The translations under genes and the position numbers were made by a program. Below are positions 6,744 through 11,450 of a DNA stretch of 11,450 bases, one piece after another. Position 1 is the first letter of the stretch. Each line of letters opens with the position of its first letter. This DNA comes from Actinomycetota bacterium (lineage in GTDB: Bacteria; Actinomycetota; Thermoleophilia; Solirubrobacterales; Solirubrobacteraceae), in NCBI GenBank assembly GCA_019348575.1, contig JAHWJE010000016.1:1-11450 (forward strand), in the 5' to 3' direction. The notes under the pieces were generated by a model, which saw nothing but the letters and a program-made list of their open reading frames with translations, had not been told where the DNA came from and ran no database searches.

Positions 6744-6772
6744 TTGCCCTTTGCATAAACCTGTGCCACAAT
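6744..6772 (+). promoter_or_regulatory. Candidate promoter for the DUF1802-DUF1152 genes
   Basis: TTGCCC (6744-6749) and CACAAT (6767-6772) are separated by 17 bases, matching a housekeeping sigma-70-type promoter. They lie in the most AT-rich stretch of the window. Transcription would begin near 6779, leaving a leader of about 60-90 bases before the likely start codons. Confidence 0.45.
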
Positions 6773-6867
6773 CTCCGCGTCCCGTCGTTCGAATCAACGG
6801 CATGGTTCGGTCGACGGGTGGTTTCGTTCTGTCTCGTTCAATGTCCCGTCGTCGTCTGGGTTCATCT

Positions 6868-7503
6868 ATGCCTATTGCGTTCAAGGAGTGGGCGGTCACC
6901 GTCCGTGCTCTCGCCGAGGGCGAGCAGCTCATCACCCTGCGAAAGGGCGGTATTCGCGAGTCGGATAAGCGCTTTCGCGTTCAGCACGATCGCTTCTTCC
7001 TCTACCCGACCTTCGATCATCAGCGCGGGGATTGCGTTCGAGAGTCGCACGTGCCCGAGCTTGCTCGAGCGCTCGAGGAAGGCGTCTGGGCGGATGGGGA
7101 ACCGCCTACGGGCGCCGTCGACGGCAGCGGGCTGAACCCGCTGCCGCAGCCCGACCGCGTGCGCATCCGCGCATGGGCCGAGGTCGCCGGTCACTTCACG
7201 ATCACCGATCCGCGTTGCGTCGACGCGCTGTCGCCGTTCTACGTCTGGAGCACCGACTACGCGGAGAAGCGCCTGGAGTGGAAGCGCCGCCATCCGCTGC
7301 ACGTCCTGCTGCTGCGCACGTACCGGATCCCGCGCCCCGTCACGGTGCGCGTCAAGGACGAGTACGGCGGGTGTCGCTCGTGGCTGGAGCTGCAGCGCGA
7401 GCTGCCGTTCGAAGGCACGCCGGTCCTCTCCGACGACGAGTTCGAGCGCGCCGCCGAGGAGATCCGCATGATCGCGGACGGCGGCGTCCCGGCGCTCGTG
7501 TAG
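6868..7503 (+). CDS. DUF1802 family protein
   Basis: This 211-residue protein belongs to the DUF1802 family, whose function is unknown. Recognised blocks are AFKEWAVTVRALAEGEQLITLRKGGIRE, RFRVQHDRFFLYPTFDHQ and later the charged middle with AEVAGHFTITDP and DALSPFYVWSTDYAEKRLEWK. There is no signal peptide or membrane span, so it is probably cytosolic. Family members begin just before the A-x-KEWA block, which favours the ATG at 6868. In-frame ATGs at 6841 and 6802 would add 9 or 22 Ser/Arg-rich residues; none of the three has a Shine-Dalgarno sequence. Roughly the first 65 codons use many T- and A-ending codons (ATT, GTT, GCT, CTT, GAT, CGA), unlike the rest of the gene and its neighbours. 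It is followed after 11 bases by the DUF1152 gene, so the two are probably co-transcribed. Confidence 0.85.
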   Translation: MPIAFKEWAVTVRALAEGEQLITLRKGGIRESDKRFRVQHDRFFLYPTFDHQRGDCVRESHVPELARALEEGVWADGEPPTGAVDGSGLNPLPQPDRVRIRAWAEVAGHFTITDPRCVDALSPFYVWSTDYAEKRLEWKRRHPLHVLLLRTYRIPRPVTVRVKDEYGGCRSWLELQRELPFEGTPVLSDDEFERAAEEIRMIADGGVPALV

Positions 7504-7506
7504 GGC

Positions 7507-7511
7507 AGGAG
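7507..7511 (+). promoter_or_regulatory. Shine-Dalgarno sequence that decides the DUF1152 start
   Basis: AGGAG lies immediately after the DUF1802 stop codon (7501-7503). The only nearby non-ATG start in the DUF1152 frame is the TTG at 7515, only three bases away, which is shorter than usual spacing. The start is therefore probable rather than certain; a CTG at 7527 is an alternative. Confidence 0.4.
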
Positions 7512-7514
7512 CAG

Positions 7515-8450
7515 TTGCTCGCGGCGCTGGCCGCGGCCCAGCGCGTCCTCGCCGTCGGGATCGGCGGCGGGGGCGACGTCGTCGGCGCGCTCGCGGTCGC
7601 GGAGCTCGCCGGCGCGCTCGCCACGCCGGCGGTCATCGGCGGCCTGAGCTGGGAGCGGCGCCCGATCGACCCGCTGCCGGGCCCGCGGCGGATGAGCGAG
7701 ATCGCCGAGCTGCGGCGGCTCAACGAGCACGCAGGCCTGGCGAGCGCCGGCACGACCGGCCCCGGCGGCTTTCTCTTCGCCGAGTCGCACATGGCTCGCC
7801 ACCTCGGCGAGCCGGTCATGCTGCTCGACCCCGCTGGCGGCCCGGCGGCGGTTGCCGAGGCGCTCGCAGATGCGGCGCAGCAGCTCGGCTGCGACCTCGT
7901 CGTGCTGACCGACGTCGGCGGCGACGTGCTGGCCCACGGCGACGAGCCGGGGCTGGGCAGCCCGCTGGCGGACGCGGTCTGCCTTGCCGGCGGCCCACTG
8001 CTCGCGCAGCGCGGCATCGCGCTGCTCGGCGCGCTCTTCGGCGCGGGGTGCGACGGCGAGCTGACTCCCGCCGAGGTCGCCGCCCGGATCGCCGAGCTCG
8101 CCGAAGCCGGCGGCTACCTCGGCGCGTGGGGACCGGGATCGGCAGAGCTGGGAAGGCTGGAGGCCGCCGCCGCGCAGATCCCGACGGAGGCAAGCGCGAT
8201 GGCGCTGCGCTGCGCGCGTGGCGCGCTCGGCGCTGCGCCGATCCGCGACGGGCGTCGAACGGTGCAGCTGACGGCGGCCGGCGGCCTGCTGTTCTTCTTC
8301 GACCCGCTCGTCGCACTCGACGGCGCGGCGCGCTGCGCTGCGCTCGTCGCGCAGGCGGCCTCGCTCGAGGAGGCCAACGGCATCCTGCTCGGCCACGGGA
8401 TCCCCACCGAGCTCGAGTGGGAGGCGTCGCAGCCGCCGCCGGCGCGCTGA
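7515..8450 (+). CDS. DUF1152 family protein
   Basis: This encodes about 311 residues of the DUF1152 family, function unknown. The N-terminal glycine-rich loop VLAVGIGGGGDVVGALAVAEL resembles a nucleotide- or cofactor-binding turn. It is followed by the family signature IGGLSWERRPIDPLPGPRR and TGPGGFLFAES. The middle holds LGCDLVVLTDVGGDVLAHGDEPGLGSPLADA, with several conserved acidic residues that could bind metal or phosphate. The C-terminus contains AAGGLLFFFDP. No transmembrane helix or export signal is evident. No ATG or GTG precedes the glycine-rich loop; a TTG at 7515 behind an AGGAG is the best start. The gene follows the DUF1802 gene by 11 bases and precedes the peptidase-MA-like gene by 38 bases on the same strand, suggesting one transcript. 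Biochemical function is not inferable from this context. Confidence 0.85.
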   Translation: MLAALAAAQRVLAVGIGGGGDVVGALAVAELAGALATPAVIGGLSWERRPIDPLPGPRRMSEIAELRRLNEHAGLASAGTTGPGGFLFAESHMARHLGEPVMLLDPAGGPAAVAEALADAAQQLGCDLVVLTDVGGDVLAHGDEPGLGSPLADAVCLAGGPLLAQRGIALLGALFGAGCDGELTPAEVAARIAELAEAGGYLGAWGPGSAELGRLEAAAAQIPTEASAMALRCARGALGAAPIRDGRRTVQLTAAGGLLFFFDPLVALDGAARCAALVAQAASLEEANGILLGHGIPTELEWEASQPPPAR

Positions 8451-8488
8451 CGCCTGGCCAGCGACGCCCGCCCGTCGCCCACTAGTAG

Positions 8489-9244
8489 ATGTCGTCCTGG
8501 GTCGAGACCGCGTCGCGCAACTTCACGGCGCGACACGAGGAGCGCGACGAAGCCGGCGCCGACGCAGTTCTCGCCCTGCTCGAGGACACGCGCGAGCGCG
8601 TCGGGCCGCTGTTCGGCAGGCTCCCCGAAGAGGTCACCGTCGTCCTGCACCCCAGCCGCCTGGAGCTCGACCTCGCACAGCCGTCCCTGCCCGTCGTGCG
8701 ACGCCTCACGACGCCCGCCGCGCGGCGCTACCTCGCCGGCTGGGCGGGCAGCGGCGCGCTGCACGTGCTCGCGCCCCGCCTGCTCGCCGAGCGGGCGGCG
8801 AACGTCGAGGGCTCGCGGGAGATGCTGGCGCTCACGCCGGCGGCGCTCTACGTCCAGCTCGCGATCGCGCACTGCAACCCGGCGCTGCCGCCGCCGTGGT
8901 CGCCGCGCGCGACGATCCGCGCGGCGCGCTGGGCCTGGCTCGTGGCGGGCACAGCGCAATGGTTCTCCGGCCAGACGGCGCACGCGCGCCGGGCGATCGC
9001 CCGCCGCCTGCGGGAGGGCAGCCGCCCGGACTTCCCGCCCTCGTTGCGCGACGCGGCGCTGCTCGGCGGCACCGTCATCGACCTCGTCGCCCGTGAGGAG
9101 GGTGTCGAGAGCGCGGTGCGGCTCGCCTGCAGCCTGCCCCGCGGCGGTCCGCGCGAGGCGCTCGTGTCGGTCTTCCACGGCCGCGCGATGGTCCACACCG
9201 AGGGCACCTGGCGGGCGCATCTGGCGCGGATGGCGGGGCGCTGA
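8489..9244 (+). CDS. Peptidase-MA-like protein with degenerate active site
   Basis: This 251-residue protein reads like the gluzincin/peptidase-MA-like proteins of high-GC actinobacteria. The N-terminal NFTARHEERDEAGADAVLALLEDTRERVGPLFGRLP followed by VTVVLHPS is the usual opening of that fold. The expected catalytic helix HExxH aligns with LAIAH at residues 124-128, keeping only the second His. The downstream W-x-x-E-G-x-A-E element appears as WLVAGTAQWFSG (residues 150-161), with the zinc-ligand Glu replaced by Gln157. The C-terminal ALVSVF...WRAHL also fits the family. It is therefore probably a non-catalytic relative rather than a protease. No signal peptide or membrane segment is seen. 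The ATG at 8489 directly follows two TAG triplets and lacks a clear ribosome site; it begins just ahead of the conserved region. It is the last plus-strand gene before convergent minus-strand genes. The family call is by motif pattern and moderately uncertain. Confidence 0.7.
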   Translation: MSSWVETASRNFTARHEERDEAGADAVLALLEDTRERVGPLFGRLPEEVTVVLHPSRLELDLAQPSLPVVRRLTTPAARRYLAGWAGSGALHVLAPRLLAERAANVEGSREMLALTPAALYVQLAIAHCNPALPPPWSPRATIRAARWAWLVAGTAQWFSGQTAHARRAIARRLREGSRPDFPPSLRDAALLGGTVIDLVAREEGVESAVRLACSLPRGGPREALVSVFHGRAMVHTEGTWRAHLARMAGR

Positions 9245-9288
9245 GAGCGAGGACCGGGCGCTCCCCCGCCGCCGCCGGCGATGCTGGG

Positions 9289-9783
9289 TCAGCTAGCCAC
9301 GAGCTCTGTTCCCAGCCACACGATCAGCGCCCCGAGCGCGAGCACGGCGAGCAGGACGGCGAGCACGCGGGAGGGCGCCGTCGCGCCGCCGGCCGGCGCG
9401 TCGCTGACGAGCTCGGCCTCCAGCAGCACGTCGCGCGCCGCCCCATGCCCGGACGCGGGGACCATCACGTCGCGCGGGCCGGCCGCGAGCATGTCCGGGA
9501 CGTCGAAGCCGCGCGTGCGCCGCAGCGTCGACGGAATCCCCTCCTCGAGCAGCAGGCCCTGGACGAACTCCGCCTCGGCCTGGTTCATCGCCCCCGCGAC
9601 GCGGACCAGGTCGCCCTCGATGTAGCGCGGGTCGATCTTGCGCGCGCGCTCGTGACGATCCGAGACCGGCTCGTCGAGCTCGCGCTGCCCGCTGTAGACG
9701 AGCGGGATGTTGCACGAGCGACAGAAGCGCTCGTCGAGCGGGTGCGGCTCGTCGCAGCTCGGGCAGACCAGCGGCTCGCTCAT
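9289..9783 (-). CDS. Zinc-ribbon / DUF2007 protein with C-terminal membrane anchor
   Basis: This 164-residue protein has three parts. A zinc ribbon is formed by Cys7, Cys10, Cys21 and Cys24 (CPSC ... CRSC). A DUF2007-type domain (putative signal-transducing domain) spans roughly residues 57-125, including LVRVAGAMNQAEAEFVQGLL, LEEGIPSTLRRTRGFDVPD and AAGPRDVMVP. A single hydrophobic helix near the C-terminus (VLAVLLAVLALGALIVWLG) is followed by only a few residues. That topology is tail-anchored, with both soluble domains in the cytoplasm. The ATG at 9781-9783 has GAGGTG a few bases upstream and shares one base with the stop of the JAMM gene (TGATG), so the two are translationally coupled. 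The longer open frame running back to 10119 is a shadow of the JAMM gene. The coupling suggests the two proteins work together, perhaps in protein or sulfur-carrier handling at the membrane, but this is inference. Confidence 0.85.
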   Translation of the reverse strand: MSEPLVCPSCDEPHPLDERFCRSCNIPLVYSGQRELDEPVSDRHERARKIDPRYIEGDLVRVAGAMNQAEAEFVQGLLLEEGIPSTLRRTRGFDVPDMLAAGPRDVMVPASGHGAARDVLLEAELVSDAPAGGATAPSRVLAVLLAVLALGALIVWLGTELVAS

Positions 9784-10184
9784 CAGGTCACCTCGAGCTC
9801 GACTTCCCGGATCACGCCGTCCTCGATCAGGTACGAGCGCACCTCCGGCTCGCCGTCCTTGGCCTTCGGCACGCCGACGATGAGCCACTCCACTCCGGGC
9901 CAGCCGGCGGCGAAGTTCACGTCGGTCTGCGAGGGATACGGCGGCGAGCGCGTGTGGGAGTGGTAGATCGCCGTGAGCTGGTCGTCGTCCTCGTCGGCGA
10001 ACGCGAACGCGATCAGCTCGCGGCCGTCGATGTCGAAGCGAAACGGACTGGCGGCGAGGTTCTCCAGCGCGCGCGCGGCGGTGGCGATCCCGTCGCGCCC
10101 GACGACGACGCCGCAGCACTCGTTGGGAGCGTCGCGCACCGCGTGTGCGACGATCTCGTCCAGCAGGGCGCGGTCGATCTTCAC
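9783..10184 (-). CDS. JAMM/MPN+ metallopeptidase (M67 family, Mec-like)
   Basis: This 133-residue JAB1/MPN/Mov34-type zinc peptidase has a complete JAMM motif. Glu22 is in NECCGVVVG, and His75-Ser-His77 is followed after seven residues by Ser85 and then Asp88 (HSHTRSPPYPSQTD). Small bacterial JAMM proteins cleave C-terminal peptides or amino acids from ubiquitin-like sulfur carriers; in mycobacteria Mec releases cysteine from CysO. No CysO/MoaD-like or CysM gene is present here, so the substrate is open. The start is GTG at 10184. There is no strong Shine-Dalgarno sequence, but TAGCCT (minus strand, 10196-10191) sits six bases before the GTG, so a leaderless internal promoter is possible. The gene follows tatA by 31 bases and overlaps the next gene by one base. 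Confidence 0.9.
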   Translation of the reverse strand: MKIDRALLDEIVAHAVRDAPNECCGVVVGRDGIATAARALENLAASPFRFDIDGRELIAFAFADEDDDQLTAIYHSHTRSPPYPSQTDVNFAAGWPGVEWLIVGVPKAKDGEPEVRSYLIEDGVIREVELEVT

Positions 10185-10215
10185 CCCGACAGGCTAGCCG
10201 GGACGACCACCACCA

Positions 10216-10404
10216 CTAGGCCTTCTTCAGGTGCTTGGCGTCGTCGTCGTCGTCGCCGCCGGTCATGTTCGAGACCGACTCCTTGAACTCGCGCATGCCC
10301 CTGCCCAGCGAGCGGCCGACCTCCGGAAGCTTCTTGGGCCCGAGCACGACGAGCGCGATCGCCAGGATGAGCAGCAGCTCACCCGGGCCGAGATTGAATG
10401 GCAT
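10216..10404 (-). CDS. tatA: Twin-arginine translocase subunit TatA/TatE family
   Basis: This 62-residue single-span membrane protein of the Tat export system forms the channel-forming oligomer that lets folded proteins cross the cytoplasmic membrane. The N-terminus PFNLGPGELLLILAIALVVLGPKKLPEV is the classic TatA pattern: a polar residue (Glu9) early in the helix, the helix itself, and the GPKKLPE hinge at residues 22-28. The amphipathic helix is SLGRGMREFKESVS. The usual Phe before GPKKLP is Leu21. The tail is short and carries five Asp in a row followed by KHLKKA. The ATG at 10404 is the only sensible start, with a weak AAAAGG upstream. No tatB or tatC is in the window. It heads a possible transcript with the JAMM gene. 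A 17-bp palindrome lies 38 bases upstream of the start. Confidence 0.9.
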   Translation of the reverse strand: MPFNLGPGELLLILAIALVVLGPKKLPEVGRSLGRGMREFKESVSNMTGGDDDDDAKHLKKA

Positions 10405-10441
10405 GTGTTGTGGCCTTTTCTTGGTTGGCGGACTGTGACGG

Positions 10442-10458
10442 TCGCTTCCAGGAAGCGA
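10442..10458. promoter_or_regulatory. Perfect 17-bp palindrome upstream of tatA, candidate operator
   Basis: TCGCTTCC (10442-10449) and GGAAGCGA (10451-10458) are perfect inverted repeats around a single A. On the minus strand a TACCAT hexamer (10463-10458) abuts it and could be a -10 box, so the palindrome would overlap the transcription start of tatA. A one-base loop is too tight for a terminator hairpin, which favours a protein-binding site. The regulator is unknown. Confidence 0.45.
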
Positions 10459-10501
10459 TGGTAGATGCAGCGGTGCGTGGGAAGGGACGAAGTCGTGAAC
10501 G

Positions 10502-10930
10502 TCATGTCGTGCCCGTCTCGAACGCGAACGGCACGGGATCCCTGCCCGCGAGCGTGCGCAGCACGACGAGATGCTGGCCCTCGTTGGCCATGATCGACGC
10601 CCCCATCTGCAGCAGCCGCGCCTCGACGAACCTCGGCTGCGCGTCGTGATAGGCGGCGATGGCGGCCGTCTCGAGCTCGATCGCGAAGTTCGCCATCTCG
10701 GCCTGCGTCCTGACGTCGCGCAACCCCTCGACGACCTCGTCGACGTCGGCGAGGCCCTTCGGCGGGGCCGGCGCGATCCCGCCGAGATCGGTCAGCGCGG
10801 TCGTGAGCGCCTCGCCGTGCTGCTGCTCGTGACCGCGGAAGCGCCGCACGCTGAAGGTTCTGTGCGCGGGACTCGTTGCGTGGTGGGCTCCGCTGAGCGC
10901 GGTCGTGATGTGGCGCGGGTGGGCTGACAC
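10502..10930 (-). pseudogene. Ferritin-like domain protein, C-terminal part only
   Basis: The reliable portion runs from about 10850 down to the TGA at 10502-10504. It shows the helical, metal-binding pattern of ferritin-like (DUF4439/Ferritin_2-type) proteins: FRGHEQQHGEAL, then MANFAIELETAAIAAYHDA, and MANEGQHLVVLRTLAGRD near the end. The repeated E-x(2)-H and E-L-E spacing provides likely di-metal ligands. Such proteins usually start with another helix carrying an E-x(6)-Y metal-ligand pattern, and often a signal peptide or lipobox. None of that is present. Instead, the first about 27 residues of the frame (HPRHITTALSGAHHATSPAH and so on) are antisense to the chromate transporter fragment and look like chance sequence. 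The gene has therefore lost its 5' end at a join near 10850. A function in iron or oxidative-stress handling is possible for the intact relative, but not for this copy. Confidence 0.65.
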
Positions 10931-11222
10931 TCTGAGCGAGCTCGCCGTGTTCTTCAGTCAGGCCGCGCTCGTGACGTTCGGCGGCGCCTACGCGGCGCTC
11001 GCCTACGTCGCGCAAGCAGCAGTCAGCGGGTACGGGTGGCTGCAGCCCGGCGAGATGCTCACCGGCCTGGGCATGGCCGAGACCACGCCCGGGCCGTTGA
11101 TCATGGTGGTGCAGTTCGTCGGTTTTCTGGCGGGCTACCGCAACCCCGGCGGTCTGTCGCCGTTGACCGCTGCGACCGCCACCGCCGCGATCACGACCGA
11201 GACGCCCAGCCCCTTGAGCTGA
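10848..11222 (+). pseudogene. chrA: Chromate transporter (ChrA family), internal fragment
   Basis: ChrA proteins are membrane antiporters that export chromate and are built from two homologous halves. The frame here matches the linker and the start of the second half: LKVLCAGLVAWWAPLSAVV, then LAVFFSQAALVTFGGAYAALAYVAQAAV, GYGWLQPGEMLTGLGMAETTPGPLIMVVQFVGFLAGYRNPGGLSPL. The FGGAYA and ETTPGPLIMVVQFVGF motifs are diagnostic. Both ends are missing. Upstream of about 10848 the DNA belongs to the ferritin-like gene on the other strand. Downstream of about 11160-11196 the frame turns into TETPSPLS and stops at 11222, while the opposite strand becomes an M48-type protease. About 115 of roughly 390-450 residues remain. 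A GTG at 10905 and an ATG at 10908 could start a short product, but it would lack most of the fold. Confidence 0.85.
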
Positions 11223-11450
11223 TCGACCAGCCACGCCACTGTGTCCTGCGTCGAGAGGCCCCATGCCTTCTGGATGACGTGCCCCCGGACGAAGGCCAAC
11301 GGGACCGCGATGATCCACGCGAGGATCGCGATCGCGGCTGCAACCGCGGCGGCGTGTACGGGCAGTCCTCCGGGAACACGTTCGAACACCCGCACGATTC
11401 CCGCTATAGGAGCGCCCCGCAGAGAGAGCAAAAACGCGATCTGCAACAGC
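11135..11450 (-). pseudogene. CAAX-protease-type M48 N-terminal domain, fragment running off the window
   Basis: On the minus strand the frame entering from the window's right edge encodes a hydrophobic helix (AAAVAAAIAILAWIIAVPLAF) followed by RGHVIQKAWGLSTQDTVAWLVDQLKGLGVSVVIAAVAV. The block R-G-x-V-x-x-x-x-x-GLSTQ, then W-L-x-D-Q-L-K-G-L, is the signature of the N-terminal membrane domain of Ste24/CAAX-prenyl-protease-like M48 peptidases. Such proteins continue with more helices and then a HExxH catalytic domain. Here the frame degenerates after about 11190 and stops at 11135, in sequence antisense to the chromate transporter fragment. The catalytic domain is therefore absent. The 5' end lies beyond the window. 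The join to chrA falls somewhere in 11160-11200, where Ala/Val-rich sequence fits both families and hides the exact break. Confidence 0.65.

Noticed and set aside
9245..9263. A bidirectional terminator between the converging genes (GAGCG ... CGCTC)
   Set aside because: The arms are only 5 bp with a 9-base loop and no T-run; not distinguishable from chance in such GC-rich DNA.
1..11450. CRISPR array, tRNA/rRNA, insertion sequence or prophage genes
   Set aside because: No regularly spaced repeats, cloverleaf-like or rRNA-like sequence, transposase motifs or terminal inverted repeats were seen anywhere, including at the three gene-fragment joins.

Overview
This is a very GC-rich, gene-dense bacterial window with many GTG/TTG starts and strongly G/C-ending codons. 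The family mix (DUF1802, DUF1152, DUF1684, a M67/JAMM peptidase beside tatA, a DUF2007 zinc-ribbon protein and a peptidase-MA-like protein) suggests a high-GC actinobacterium, most likely of the Thermoleophilia/Solirubrobacterales type. That placement is inference from gene content; no rRNA or marker gene is present.

Layout. Positions 1-943 hold two broken genes joined head to tail: a DUF420 membrane protein that loses its C-terminus near 200, and an L-aspartate oxidase (nadB) that has lost about its N-terminal two thirds. A short gene (1055-1489) with a Cys/His zinc-knuckle-like tail follows, behind a near-perfect 22-bp palindrome. At 1618-5122 an intact hydantoinase/oxoprolinase pair (hyuA, hyuB) is preceded by a possible 15-codon leader peptide whose stop overlaps the hyuA start. 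A convergent DUF1684 gene (5108-~5730, minus) overlaps the hyuB end and is divergent from a 3-hydroxyisobutyrate-dehydrogenase-family gene (5780-6697). A DUF1802 gene (6868-7503) with an AT-richer promoter and first third runs into a DUF1152 gene (7515-8450) and then a peptidase-MA-like protein that has lost most of its catalytic residues (8489-9244).

From 9289 to 10404 on the minus strand is a compact tatA - JAMM peptidase - zinc ribbon/DUF2007/tail-anchor cluster. A perfect 17-bp palindrome lies upstream of tatA.

The right end (10502-11450) is a second patch of gene fragments: a ferritin-like C-terminus (minus), an internal slice of a chromate transporter (plus) and a slice of a CAAX-protease-type M48 N-terminal domain (minus). 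Both ends of the window therefore show abrupt joins between unrelated gene pieces. These are either real rearrangement scars or assembly/amplification chimeras, and this caveat matters most for any use of the window.

The intact middle is mostly ordinary metabolism plus conserved proteins of unknown function. I see no CRISPR array, tRNA, rRNA, insertion sequence or defence system. Several genes have a TAGNNT-like hexamer 5-8 bases before the start codon, which would fit leaderless transcription.
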